Source: Centroberyx gerrardi
Taxonomy: Eukaryota > Chordata > Actinopteri > Beryciformes > Berycidae
NCBI RefSeq assembly: GCF_048128805.1
Contig: NC_136016.1
Coordinates: 12,514,176 to 12,578,175 of the forward strand
Direction of reading: 5' to 3'
DNA: 64,000 bases
Shown here: in pieces, positions 1 to 12,100 of the stretch
Layout: each line of letters starts with the position of its first letter
Position numbering within the stretch: the stretch's first letter is position 1
The notes under the pieces: generated by a model
What the model was told of the DNA's origin: nothing
Database searches by the model: none
The model's input: only the letters and a program-made list of their open reading frames with translations
Made by a program: the position numbers and the translations under genes

Positions 1-214
1 TGGACCCTCTGTGTCCGGGAGTGGGCCGGGATGCAGCGGTAGTCCGAGGCGCTGCTCCTCCACCATTTGCCGCGGACGATTGAGTTTGGCAGGAGGTGCG
101 CGGGCATGCACTGGCCCGAGCACACCAGCTCCTTGACGGGCTTGGCGCTGCGGCAGGATCCGTCGGTGATGTAACGGGTGGAACGCAGCTCCCTGCAGCT
201 CAGCTCAGAGGCAC
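1..214 (-). CDS. sost: sost coding exon 2 (partial)
   Basis: The acceptor reads CTGCTCTTCAACCCAG with the exon starting at 214; joined to exon 1 it gives [10 protein letters not shown]. It encodes 70 complete residues with five visible cystine-knot cysteines: the CREL, CRSA, VC, QC and CIP positions. The tips of loops 1 and 3 are very basic, as expected for heparin binding. The LRP5/6-binding NxI motif is present as Asn-Ser-Ile. The following residue is Val, where human has Gly (PNAIG). The exon is cut by the window edge, so the last cysteines and the stop codon are not seen. Confidence 0.94.
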
Positions 215-3200
215 CTGGGTTGAAGAGCAGGATATCACAGTTACACTCATGGCTTCGGCCCAAAACAAACACTTTGAAGTCCTGCAAACTGGAACAGACC
301 ATCTTCAGTTCAACTTCTTTAGAACAGCTGCATCTAATTTTGATATCTGCTAATTTCTCTGAGTCTGTGTTCGTGTCGACACGGCCTCACGTACGCATTG
401 TGCATGCTGTTATTCGATTAAATTATATTAGATATTCATAGTCTGTGGAAAACATGACACAAGCCAGATTCAAAATGTACCATGACGCAGTAGCATCTTG
501 ATTCTGACACACACTATAGCACAAGCAGACTAAAATGCATTTTTATAAATTCAACATAATTTCAATATTTGTACATGCAGTTAAGTTTTAAGCCTATGAG
601 ACCAGATCAGATTTACTGAATTTGATTCATGGTCTGATCATTAGCTGACGATGGGGCTTGACAAAGAATTCCAGCTGGCAGTAATCAGCTGATAGCAAAT
701 CCAGACCAGAGGGCCATTAAACAGCTCAATCAAACCTAATGGAGGTTTGAGTCGGAACAAAAGTTGGCATACAGAGTTGGCCCTCAGGAAATGTATGTGG
801 CGATGGAAGAGTAAATAGCTGTCTGGTTATTTTAAGGCAGTAATGCAAGTGTACAATTTTGAACAAACTGGACATCTGCCAAACTGGTTCGAGAGACCTT
901 ATTCAGCATGTAATCCTATATTTTAGCCACAGCTTTTTAACAGTCATATGCATGAGTTATTGTCCCATTTTTTACAAGCAGTGTGTAAAAAGGGGCAAAG
1001 GAACTGTCGGTTAAGAAATGATACACTCAGAGAGGGATCTGTTTTCCTCTGTGGCTTTCTTTGCAAAAAGGGCTGAACAAAGGATTTATGTGAGATGACT
1101 TCCTTTTTTTTTCTCTCCATGAGAACCTGATCTAGTGTTATTCTGTGGCCACGGCAGAGGGGCTGGACCACACTATACAATGTCTACAGCGCGTATTCGG
1201 CAGCGGTTTTCATCAATTACCGCAGTACCCCAAGAAGTCAGGTTGCCTTGTTCTCCGAGCCGTTAACATGAATGCCTTGGTGCGCGCTTGTGATCCTGCA
1301 TATAAGGCTTGAATTCAGTCACACTCTCTCTTCTCCCCTGCATCGACTGTTCTTCTCTGTACTGTCAGCCTGAAAAAAAACTCTAAAAAAAAAAAACTGG
1401 ATCTCACTGCACTGTAGTTCCGTGAGCTGTGCCTTCCTTCTCCCCCGGCACTGGGAGACGAGCCTTGGGAGAGGGCTGGAAGGAGGCCAGGCAGTGGTCA
1501 AAGCCTCTGCCCTGACCCCACAGGGACCATGAGAAGCCATCGCCACAACACACTTATCCGAGAAAATAATCCAGGAGATTTCTATGTGAAACTCGGTGGA
1601 TATTGCCCCTTATCCACTATGAGAGATGAAGAGATGTGTTTTTCCAACCCCATTTTGTTGATTTAGCGCTGTTTGTGAAGACTGGAAATTGTTATCTAAA
1701 GCTTGATCCTATTAATGTGTAGATTTGTTGCTTTATGTATGATTTCCCACTCCCAGCACCTGCAGAGGTAATACGGGGGGGGGGGGGAATCACTCACAGT
1801 AACCCATCTTGACTTGCTAATTGCCCTAGTCAACTGTTGTTATCCTAATCTAATCAATCATTTTGTTGTCTGATCTCTGATTTGAGCGGTCATGATTAAA
1901 TGAAGGCTGTGAAAACTGTGGGAATATCGCACCACCCATCTTGAATTCATGAAGCAAGCAGGAGATTATTCTTCGAGCACGGGCCAATCAGAATATACTG
2001 TTCAACCTTTACTAGCCACAGGTGGGAATCATTCTCAAAGCCAGTGTTGCATTTAAAAAGCAATTTCCAAAACCCCCGAAGACATCCCCTGAAGAACAAA
2101 CTGTGGGGTTTTCTATTTGGGAGACATGTTGTTGCAATCAAATAGTTATGGCGTAAGTAGAGCTTGACTAATAGTATAAAGAGAGAAGGAAATAACCTGG
2201 AAGACAATGTGAAAAAGCCCTGATCTCTCTCTAAATGCTCCACTTCAAACTGTGTAGGGAAGAAACCACAAGTATGTGCGTCTGTGCTGCTCTCATCTCA
2301 ACTTTGGCGTTGCATAAAGCTACAAGAAAACACCCTTCCCACACAGTAGAGCTGTTCTTTATCTGAACATCAATGTAAAGATGAAGTGAAATGAAAACGT
2401 CCTCTCTTCTCGCTGGTTGTGTGGGTGTTTTAGTCAGATCCACATATTCTTCAATCAATCTGTACAAACTAATAAAATACTTAGGCCTAAATTATGAAAA
2501 CAAAAATTCTGGACGAAAAGTAGTCAAATTAAACCAACTGAAACACACAACGAAGGCAAAGCTTGATGCATCATTTACGGTATACAATTAGGCTATGAAG
2601 TATTGAATGAAAGGTTATTCTTTTTCTCAGACACACACAGTCAGTAAGACTATCTGAGCGCACGAGCCAATGCCGCAGAAATTCCTCAAACACTGTAATC
2701 AACCTATTTAATCTAAAAAGCGAGAAAAAAAATATATAGGTAGCTACAAATTAATTAAGTTGATAAATTACAATATTAACCAATGCGGTTATTGATAAAT
2801 GTCTGTCTGCATTTTTGTCTGGATTTTGCTATTATGTCCCACGCACTTGTTCTCTACGTGGTCGCTTGCGATCACGATTCACTGATAGACCGTTTGGACT
2901 AAAGTGTCAAATAGCCTACATCACTTGTAATTAACTGTAATTGTAGGCCTACATTAATATCTACCTCTGGCGATAGTTTCTTCAATTTTGTGCATTTTTG
3001 GTTCAGTGCAAATTACAAATTACAAGGCTTCTTCAGGTATGATTGGCCTGGGCAATAATTTAATCAGAATCCATTATGTTCCAACTAATGAAGGGTTGAA
3101 AATTGCTGCTGATTTCTACTGTCTACCTATTTCTTTCCAAACACTTAACTTTGGCTACTTAACTTTTAAAAATTCCATAGGCTATTTAAAAAGAAGATTT

Positions 3201-3514
3201 AGCATTTCTTTTTAACCAACTTCAAAACGTGAATACTCACTATAGGAGACTGTGTTTGCTGTTCTCCTTCCACCGTTTTTCGCCCTGTTATTCATTGTGT
3301 TGTTATGGTTGTTGTTGTTGTTGTTGTTGTTGTTGTTATTGTTGCCGTTCGACGCCTGTACTGGCTCCTGGGGTGTCCGGGTGTCTTCTGTGTACTCCGG
3401 TACGATCTCCGTAGCATCATTTTTTAGTACCTTCCATCCCTTCACAGCGGTGCAGCATCCCTGGAGCAGCAGGAGCACCGAGCTGGAGACGAGGAGCGCC
3501 AGAGACACCTGCAT
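1..3514 (-). CDS. sost: sost, sclerostin (3' end outside the window)
   Basis: Secreted DAN-family cystine-knot glycoprotein that binds LRP5/6 and dampens Wnt signalling; in mammals it is made by osteocytes and limits bone formation. The coding sequence is read as join(3514..3241, 214..1) on the minus strand, intron 3,026 bp, phase 1. Exon 1 gives a signal peptide (about residues 1-24, hydrophobic [15 protein letters not shown]), then the sclerostin N-terminal block [15 protein letters not shown] (human GWQAFKNDATEIIPE). An Asn-rich stretch follows, then the NRAKNGG motif. Exon 2 gives the first half of the cystine knot with [20 protein letters not shown] and the loop-2 segment [10 protein letters not shown], ending in the window near [11 protein letters not shown]. 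The rest of the knot and the basic C-terminus lie beyond base 1. SOSTDC1 was considered, but NDATEI-PE and GKWW fit SOST. Adjacency to dusp3 on the same strand supports orthology with human SOST. Confidence 0.95.
215..3240 (-). other. sost: sost intron 1
   Basis: A single phase-1 intron of about 3.0 kb with GTGAGT donor and CAG acceptor. The contents are AT-rich and non-coding: a short poly-G run near 1777-1788 and scattered A and T runs. No recognisable element or exon was seen. Short open frames here lack protein-like composition. Confidence 0.85.
3241..3514 (-). CDS. sost: sost coding exon 1
   Basis: Starts at the ATG at 3512-3514, chosen because it places the hydrophobic signal peptide at the N-terminus as in known sclerostins. 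An in-frame ATG at 3622 would prepend about 36 basic and hydrophobic residues and lies at or upstream of the probable TATA-like element, so it is unlikely to be used. The exon ends at 3241, before a consensus donor GTGAGT (3240-3235); the reading frame stays open past the donor but that is intron. It encodes 91 residues plus one base. Residues 58-69 are twelve consecutive Asn, mostly from a pure AAC run. The sequon N71-N72-T73 follows, at the place of the human NKT glycosylation site. Confidence 0.93.
3303..3345 (-). repeat. coding AAC trinucleotide repeat (poly-Asn) in sost
   Basis: The plus strand shows uninterrupted GTT triplets with one ATT near the end, read on the minus strand as AAC codons. 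It encodes Asn 58-69 of sclerostin, with a His and more Asn after it. A pure triplet run in a coding exon is likely to vary in length between individuals and related species. Confidence 0.9.
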
Positions 3515-3605
3515 GCTTATCGGTCGGCGACAAAAAAAAAACTTGACAATGATGCCCGCTTGGACAAGTTGGTCAATTCCACCCTTATGCAAGAGGCGCA
3601 CACGG

Positions 3606-3612
3606 TATTTAA
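3606..3612 (-). promoter_or_regulatory. sost: TATA-like box of sost
   Basis: On the minus strand the sequence reads CTTAAATACC about 95 bp upstream of the sost start codon. This would place transcription start near 3575-3580 with a 5' UTR of roughly 65 nt. The position and sequence are seen; its use is inferred. Confidence 0.45.
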
Positions 3613-3731
3613 GCCTACGCAAGTTTCGTCAAGGCTGACAATTAAGCGTTTACGCCAAGTGGGAGGGGTTGAACCTGAGCGCAAAAATTCATTGAGAAAC
3701 TATAGGGGAGAGGTTTGGATGCGTGCGCAAG

Positions 3732-3850
3732 GGGGAGAGGAGAGCAGAGGAGAGGAGAAGAGAGGAGAGGAGAGCAGAGGAGAAGAGAGGAGAGGAGAAG
3801 AGAGGAGAGGAGAGCAGAGGAGAGGAGAGCAGAGCAGAGCAGAGGAGAGC
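3732..3850. repeat. polypurine minisatellite upstream of sost
   Basis: About 120 bp made almost only of A and G on the plus strand, in units of GAGAGGAGA/GAGCAGAGGA. It lies about 150 bp beyond the probable sost transcription start. Such mirror-type purine tracts can form triplex DNA and may affect the promoter. Long open frames through it are composition artefacts. Confidence 0.85.
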
Positions 3851-6790
3851 GCGCCGGGTTAGGAGTGTGTTGAGTGAGACAGCGGATCCGGACATCTCAC
3901 CGTGTTGTTGTTGGAATTAAGTGTGCAGTTGCAACTTTCTCCCCCTCAATGATTCCCGCAGCATTACGTGTCTCAAAAGTATCCAGGCGTTTTTGAAGTA
4001 GTTTATTTTGGACTGCTTCTCAGGGCGCAGTGAAGAGATAAAGTTGTTCCACTGCGCGCCATACACTCCTCCTAAGAGGTTTAGTTACCCTGCGTGTTTG
4101 ATATAATGCTGTACACAAGTTAATCATTCATTTCTCTTATTAATTACCCAGCAGTGTAACTCTCAACAGAAACAGCGAGTTCATTCATCAAGTAATGAGA
4201 TGTGCAATTCTAAAGATCCCAGGGCCTCGTTCGCTTCTCCCAAACATAAATTCATTGCACAACCAAAAGAAATTCACTGACTTTGGTCATTTCTTTTCTC
4301 CTGCAATACGTTCCGCTACAGCACCATGTGGTGTGTGTATGTTATGAACCCATTTTTCTATATTCATGTTTGCCATGGGAATCCAATATTCTATATCCCT
4401 GTATCTGGTTTGAATAAAATAATTTGGACTGACTGGATGTATACTCCAAATTCTTGGCATCCTTCATATCCCAGTGATTTGATGAGTGCTGAAAGATGGA
4501 GCCTCCTTTATTCAAACACTGCCCTCTTGAGGGAAAGTAAACAAGTCAAGTCTTGTGAGAGAAAAAATAGGATTAGGATTAGGGCCCATTATGATCAAAC
4601 TGCTCTCTGACTCCTTTGGTGGGCACAGTCATGCAGAGACATGCCAAAAGAATAGCTTGAAAGGTAAAAAAAAATAAAAATAAAATAAAGCCAGAGATCT
4701 AAGGGGGAATAGCTCACTCATACACACATTCATATTCGTGGTCAATATCACTGTTTTGACACATTCTTGTACCCATTCATTTGAGGGGCAGAGATGCTTC
4801 CATAATCATACATGTAGGCCCTGAGGTCCATCTAGTTTTATCCAAGCCCTAAATCAGGGTTTGTAGAGCTGTGGCCAACTGGTCATCGGTCACAATTCAC
4901 AATGGTGGACATAATTGGGGGTAACACCAAATTAAAATAATGATATTGTATGTTGAGTCTTAAATATAATGTTTGTCAGTCAACAACATCATTCTTCTGG
5001 TGTCTCTTTTTTTCCCATGGACTAGTCATTCAGCACTGACAATGCAGCCTTTCATCATGAAGTCTCATTGATTTAAACATCGCTATTCAAATCTGGATTA
5101 ACGGGTGATTTATTTTAATGGATAGACTGTCAAGCCTGATCACTTTTAAGGATTTACTACAATAATTATTTATATTTATTTAAGGTAAACCCTATTTTCT
5201 TATGTGTAGAGTCACCAAAGTAATTCTTGTCACCCACTTTGGATGCCAACCCATAGTTTAAAGGGGACACCATCCAATTTAAAAATTGCTACATTTTATT
5301 CCACAGCAACTCTCTCCCAAAGCCAAACTTGTCAGGTTGTCAGGTGTAAAGTCTGAAGTTGCTCCATAGAGAATTCATTGAAAAAGATAAAAGAAAGAAA
5401 AAGGTAACTTGGAGAGCACACCCAGGGGAAACTTATGGGAATCCGGGTACATTATCAGAACAGGTAACATTTTTACAGGATAAAGCTCCTTTGCGGATAA
5501 ACATTGTGTGTCCAGAGAATGATTCACTCACTTGTTGTTCATGAAGAAACTCCAGACTTTACATATTGATGAGTTCAAGTCTTAGTTCTCTGGTTTCTGG
5601 CTTTGGGGGAGAGTTGTTCATGTTCACAAGTAATGAATGGAATAACATATGAATTTTCAAGTTCAGCATGATTCCCTTTTCATAAGCCAGGTTCTAAAGT
5701 AACCAGAGTCGACAGCTATGTCCTCCTAGTGTGTGTAACCCTACAGCTCTGAGGTTCTGCCAGAATTTTTTTTAGTGAGCGATGGACGGTCCCACTGTCT
5801 GCCACATAGCCAGCTCTGATTACAGCCTTGTCTCCGTCGCTGCGACGGATGTCAGTCACAGTCTCAATTTAGACCTCTCTGGGTTTCTTTACAGAGCCCT
5901 TGGGCCCCAGCACAGTGTTTTTTATCAAGATAACAGTAGAGAGAGGCCTAAATAACAATCAGATGCTCACCAGATTGCAAGAAGGCCTGCGGCACTGAGA
6001 GAGGACGGGGGAGAGTATTTTTTATGGCATAGGAGAAAAACACAGTGTTTGAGGTCCATAAACAAAGCATTCAACTCCTCGTGGCTAGTGTTGGGAAAGT
6101 GAGTGATTCATCGGACAAGTTTGTTAACTACTTGATCACACAGGTTAGAAATAAATTTCCGGTTTCCTTTTGCAACATAATTACAGGGTTATGAAAGTAA
6201 ATAAGGAGATATTGTTACTATGTTGTGTATTCAAAATTCTGCAATGTTTAACTCCTAGGGTGGAAGGGTAAATTATTCATAATATGTCCACAGCAATTAT
6301 GCAAAGGAGCTTCAAGTTGCAGCTTTCTGGCTTACCAAATCAATCCCTGGAAAGATATTACGACGAGAACCTCATGAATCTCACTTGCATTGCAGTCATA
6401 TAGAATTTTTAGAAATGTCTAGAGTCTAGCAAGAGAGTGAAAGTGCAGAGGTTTCAATTTTTTTTCTGAAGCAAAAGATGGGCGACCCTTTGCATGAAGT
6501 GAATTGTGAGCCTGCCAGCCACATTAGGTGCATTTTAAGCATAAATATACTATGCTCACATTATAATACATATTAGAATACTTGTCATGCACATGCATTA
6601 TGGCATGCATTGTAAAACATGATGAATTTGGTATGATTGTATTATATTTTGTAGCTATGCAGTTGAACCAGAAAATGTTATTTTTTTCACACCATTGTGC
6701 TTACAATGCATCATAATTCCTTTTGAGGCCTAACACCTCAGTTCAAAAATATTCTACCACTATGTTGTTGATATTGTCAGGACAGATCAA
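3851..6790. other. intergenic sequence, no gene seen
   Basis: AT-rich sequence upstream of sost. No exon, RNA gene or convincing repeat was recognised; short A-rich runs occur near 4664-4690. Conserved sost enhancers could lie here but cannot be told by eye. Confidence 0.5.
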
Positions 6791-6799
6791 ACACATGGA

Positions 6800-7215
6800 G
6801 AGGTTTCTAAAATACTGCTCCAGTGCATGGTGCACATGGGGACGCCCCAGGGGAGAGCACTGTCACCTTTCTTGTTTATTCTGTACACCTCAGGTTTCAG
6901 ATTCAACTCTGCAGGAGTCTCGGGGAAAGTTTAGTCATGTGGTGCAAGGAGAACCATCTACAGCTCAGCGTCAGTAAGCTGAAGGAGCTCATAGTGGACT
7001 TCTGACTGGGAAAGAAGCTACTAACACCTGTTGCCTGTCTCCAGAGGCTGTGGAGGTAGGGCAGGATTAACATGATGTATCTTCAATATGTTATTCTGTT
7101 GTGTTATCTTGAATATGTTCTATTTGTTCTCTTGATATCTAATTTATATCCTATTATTTGCTGCTGCAATGACACAATTTCCCCACCGGAATCATTAAAG
7201 TTTCATCTTGTCTTG
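6800..7215 (+). mobile_element. decayed CR1/L2/Rex-type LINE, 3' part of reverse transcriptase plus 3' end
   Basis: In one frame the segment reads GTPQGRALSPFLFILYTSGF, the reverse-transcriptase GxPQG-LSP-LF-LYT block. In another frame, after about 60 bases, it reads ENHLQLSVSKLKELIVDF, the segment that normally follows the catalytic YADD/SDD box in these elements. The catalytic box itself is deleted and the two blocks are frameshifted, so the copy is dead. The end near 7160-7213, GCTGCTGCAATGACACAATT, then TTTCCCC and ATTAAAG, matches the usual 3' tail of such LINEs. Confidence 0.8.
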
Positions 7216-8885
7216 GGTTGTTACACTATTCCTGCCGGAGATGGGAGGAAATAGTACTAAAGCTGTCCAAGTCATCATTTCAAAGTCATAAATGGCTTAC
7301 TTGGACATGCACAAAACAAAGAAAATATGTTGGATTCTGACTCGACTACAACATCGTGTTGGACATGGCACAGCTGTATTGTCTTACCGAGCTTGAACTC
7401 ATGGTATAGAACTCATTGCACAGATCTGTATGAAAAACATGAAACCTGGCGTGAGATTCACCAGCAAAGCAAGCAAGCTAGATTGTGTACTGCACGCATA
7501 GGTAAGTAGGGTGAGGAGAACTGCATAAAACATCGCTTCTGGCTCAAGAGGTCACAAGTACAAGCCCCACAGTGAAGCAGTTGTTTTCTACAGCCAAATG
7601 TCTAATCATGAGTGGCGTTGTCTCACAGCAGCCAAATGTCTCATCATGATCCAACTTTTAACCCTAATATTGTTTTTCTCTCCTAAACCTGCACTGGTTC
7701 CAACTAAAGTAATACTTTCCCAAATCCTAACTTTGAATTTAATTTAGTTGTGGATGCTAAAGTTAAAACTGTGTTGCTGCAGTCTTGAAATTATCAGAAA
7801 CAAATGCATTCTTGTCCATACATTTTCATAATCCCTGTATGGGTGCAATCACGATTTGTACATGTGTAAAGAATATAAAAATCGGCATTGACTACAAAGA
7901 GGGCCGTAATGTTGATCAATTGCTGTGCATAGTCCCTGGACATATTTGAAAGTTTTTCATTATTGACAGTGGCTCTGCTCTGTATCACTTTGTATATCTC
8001 ACAGCTCTGAGATTTCCAGAGCTACTTTTCTCTTTGCTTTGCACCGGCTCAGACAATTGATTTATCAACTGTTCATATACACACAGTTCCTTCTAAACCG
8101 TATCTGTGTATTGTCACAAAATGAAAATAATTTATCACTGTACAGTTGTGCAGCATTGCATGGATATAAAGTAACACCCTGCCTTGAACAAGGCATTCCA
8201 AATCCAGCAAAACCTTTTAATGGATTGACTTACACCCCATTGCTTCTCTATGTGTAGAGCAACCGTATATGAACAGGCTCTGATTCATAAAATGAAACCA
8301 TGAGAAAGAGAGGGATGACATGCAACAATAAATGGTAAGACGGATTAAAACTCATGACATTGTAAAGTATTTGGTATTTGTCTTAGCCTGCCGAGACTTC
8401 CTAGGTACAATCACTGTTTGCCTGTTGGCAGTTAGCATGGATTTCTGAGTGGAAGAGGAGGTCACTGGGAGGTGAATTCTCCAGAGCATTTCTGGCTGAG
8501 GCATGATAAGCCTGGAAGTCCAAAGTGAGATTCTTCCTTGGTTCTGCTGTTTCATGTGGTTTCCACACAGGAAAACAGGAGTTTGAGTCTTGGCTGTTAT
8601 AAATCAGACCCTAGCCATTTCCATTGTTTGTCTTAGAACTTTTCAGAGAGCAATCATCGAAATAGAAAGTATGCCCATTGATACAGCCTTGCAGCCAAGT
8701 AGTGGGAGCTGTGGTTGGCTTGGAGAGCCTGACTGGACCTCACAGACCACACCAGGCTGTGTGCTGACCACCCTGGGCCTCCCAGCACACCGCTCACCAC
8801 CACCACACAGCCTGCCAGCCCGCCGCAGGTGCTATTCTTAGATGTAAGAAAAATCACCCAGCAAATTATTCACGACACAAAGTAG
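7216..8885. other. intergenic sequence, no gene seen
   Basis: No recognisable exon or RNA gene. The frames near 8352-8857 are short and lack similarity to families I know. Confidence 0.45.
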
Positions 8886-8889
8886 AGCT

Positions 8890-8908
8890 TTCTCTTTTTC
8901 TCTTTCTC

Positions 8909-8954
<46 letters not shown>

Positions 8955-8987
8955 GCTCACTCACTCACTCACTCACATACACACACA
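8890..8987. repeat. (CT)n/(ACTC)n microsatellite
   Basis: A long CT run (core 8912-8945) passes into TCAC/ACTC repeats and a short CA run directly beside the MITE that begins at 8994. Confidence 0.9.
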
Positions 8988-8993
8988 ATAACC

Positions 8994-9175
8994 CAGTGGA
9001 TCTCAATCCTGCTCCATGGGGCCCGGACTACTGCTGGTTTTCTATCCCACCAAGTAGTTCGTTGCAGTGAATTGCACTCACCATGGTGTCCCAGGTGTAA
9101 ATCAGTCTCTGATTAGATCACTAGAATGAAAACCAGCAGGGCTCTGGGTGCTGAGGACCAGGATTGAAACCACTG
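8994..9175. mobile_element. hAT-type MITE (182 bp)
   Basis: Starts CAGTGGATCTCAATCCTG and ends with the inverted counterpart CAGGATTGAAACCACTG. The inverted repeats extend imperfectly for about 45 bp (both arms contain CTGCTGGTTTTC or its complement). The element is flanked by CAATAACC on the left and CAATAGCC on the right, a 7-of-8 match that fits the 8-bp target duplication of hAT transposons. There is no coding capacity, so it is non-autonomous. Confidence 0.85.
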
Positions 9176-12100
9176 CAATAGCCTATTTTACATGATACCC
9201 CACTCTCTCTAACACGGTGGCTGGTTGTGACGTAATTAAATATGACTCTAGAATGACCTGTTACCAAATACATACAGTACTGAGGCCTACACAAGATGTT
9301 TGGAGGCAAGTTTGTGTCAAGCTGGTTATCCCCCAGCCAGAGCACCCTGGTCATACTTGTCGAAATATTCTTGAGCAGGTTAGGCCTAGTTAACCTGTAC
9401 CTGTTCCAGGTGCCACAACCCAGCTGACCCTGCACCACAAATGGAGGACAAAAACAGAATCTCCCCTTTGGGCCATGAATAAAGTATATCAAACACAATT
9501 ATGAAAACCAAATTCGATTGACTTTTCAAAAGAATCAGTGACCACTGTTCTCCTTCTCCCCTTGCATCATGTTTCTCCTCAGTGTTTTTGGTCACTGCTT
9601 GGCTTTTGTTACAGTCCAGGTTGCTACTTTTTGAAGCACTTTTACCGAATGGAGGCTATAATTGGCAACTGAGATACAACAGAACAACACCATGCTTTGA
9701 AATTTCCCAGCTTAATTGGTTTGGCATTGTCAGTCCTTATGATCTATGTTACCATTTGATTTCACTGCCAATGTTCTTCATTAGATGGAATATGTCAGTT
9801 GTAGGTTTACAAGACTGTACTATACATCAGCCATAAATTATGTGCACGCAGTGTTTATTTAACCCCGCTGCAGGGAGAGGGAAGCTCTGTCGCCTGTTGC
9901 ATGTGTAGGCCGGCTGGGCCCCATGTGAAGTCAAACAAGGCTCTGCTGGTGGGGGTGCATCCATATGGTTTTATTAATGGATTAGCTGTACTCGACACAG
10001 TCTCTCTATGGGTGTATTATAGTGGGTAGATGAGGTGCATAGTGGTGGTGGTGACAGTAAAGATGCAATGGCATCCTGGTGGCTCAGGATCTGACTCACT
10101 ACCTACAGTATGTTGCAAGTCATCTCCAATTTCCCACATCTGTCCTGTCACTGTATACTATCTAGTCTCACCCAGAAGTGCCATAAAAATTTCTAAATAG
10201 AAGTTGGTAGCTGGAAGGAGGTAGCTTGGAAAGAGGGTAATTAAGACTGCGGCTGAGGCCAGGCAGAGGGAGGAGTCTTTGTCTCTGCTCCCTTTTTACA
10301 AGGACTGTACAGGCTTAATATAATGAAGCCTTCATAAACTCTTAGGACCCACATGTTAGGCTACCCCTCCCAGGCCTACAATGCACATTATATACGTACC
10401 GTATAATTATTACAGTATAACTATTGTGAGCCATTGTATTTGTTTATACATAGAGCCTCCCTAAGTTTAGGGGACAGATTGGGACAATTCTGAGGGTTTC
10501 AAGCTGGCGGCGTCCCAAAAGGCCAGATTTCATAGGGTTTTCCTATATTCCTCAGGTCCTCTGTGCCTCCTATGGTTTGTGTCCAGTGTAACATCTGATC
10601 ATGTGCCCTAACAGTAACAGAGCTTAGAACCATGGTTTCTGATTATTTTCTAATTAGACTTTTGCTGCACTAATTATATTAAAATATATATTGCACATAA
10701 TATATTGCACTTCATAAAAAGCCAGTCAGCTACTTTTCACTCTTTGACTTCACTTTATGCAGCCCTCAGGCCTTGTGTTTGTGTGTTATAATGTAGATTA
10801 TGGCTTTTTCAGTGTTACAGTATCAGGTGCCAAATATTGACTGACGAGCGTTTTTGCAAGGTGGAAAAAATTCTCACCAAACTTGTGAAAATATCGGAAG
10901 AAGGGTGCTGTGATATATGGAGGTGGTGAATGAAAAATCTGGTGCCGCTTCAGTGCGAGGGTTGCACATTCTTCCTGAATGTCAAAATCTCCCAGAATAC
11001 TTTGCAAGGTGTGCTAATTAAGCATGAAAGTACAAACAGGCTCAGCTGCTGCGCCGGCGAGAATTCACACCGGCTCCCTGTGCATAGCGATGGTTATTTT
11101 CAGGCCTCGAAGAATCGCAACTTTGCTTTTTTACAAGATTAATAAAACAAGATAACAAGCATGTGAAAATAATCCACTAAAGTAAGAAAATAATCCAATA
11201 AAGGCTAATTATAAGCAGAGGTATTAAAAGAGGTCATGCCTCAGCTTGTCATGTAAAGGTGTTGTAGCTAGCTGTCGATTCAAAGCCCACCCACTGTGCA
11301 GCTTCCTGAGCAAGCCCAGCCTTTCTTAACCGGTGCACAAGTAGGTAGCTTGAAAACAAAACTTTGGCAGTTAGAAACAGCTTCAGCAGAAAGTGTTTTC
11401 CTCCACCTTTTCATGAAACCTGGCCTCTCATGGCTTAGTTGTGACAGCAGATGTTGATGCATTGTAGATATGGTCACAGTCATGGTACAGTAGAGAGCAT
11501 ATTGCAACAAACCCTTCATTGGTCATGCTTTTATGTTATATATGGTGTTAGGACTGCTTCCTACAAAAACAGGGTGGACTCTTTCCACACACAAAAGCCC
11601 AGTCACAATGTGCTAATCTAAGAAAGCATTGCAGTTGTACACATATATTTTGAAGAAATTCATTCATGTTTTTAAGACGCCTGTATGATTTATCATGAAC
11701 AGGATGTACTTTCAGTCCCTCTAAAAAAATTTGAGATGTTGACATTAGTTAACAAGTGCTTTCTGGATGGACTGAAAAGCCTCATTATTCAGAGATGAGC
11801 TTCTTAAAAACCTAAACTAGCCCTTCATTGTTTAAATGGATGCTACTGTACAGCTTGAATAGTCACAGTGAATAGGAGCCAGTTAACTTTGAACCCAGGT
11901 GATGCTATTTGGGTGGTACTGCATACATAGTAATGTGGAGCTGATGAGAGAAACAGTATCACACCATACAATTCCTATTAAAGGATAGCCACAATTGCAA
12001 GGATGCATAACCCATACATAGAGTCCAGAGCCACACAAACTTTTTATGGCATTTGCAAATGTTTTGAATAAACAGATCGTTTTAGGGTTAGGGGAATACT

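Noticed and set aside
3252-3638. 128-codon plus-strand frame with a long Leu run
   Set aside because: Antisense of sost exon 1; the Leu run is the reverse of the AAC triplet repeat.
3560-3920. Glu/Arg- or Leu/Ser-rich frames over the purine tract
   Set aside because: Pure low-complexity translation of GAGAGG repeats on both strands.
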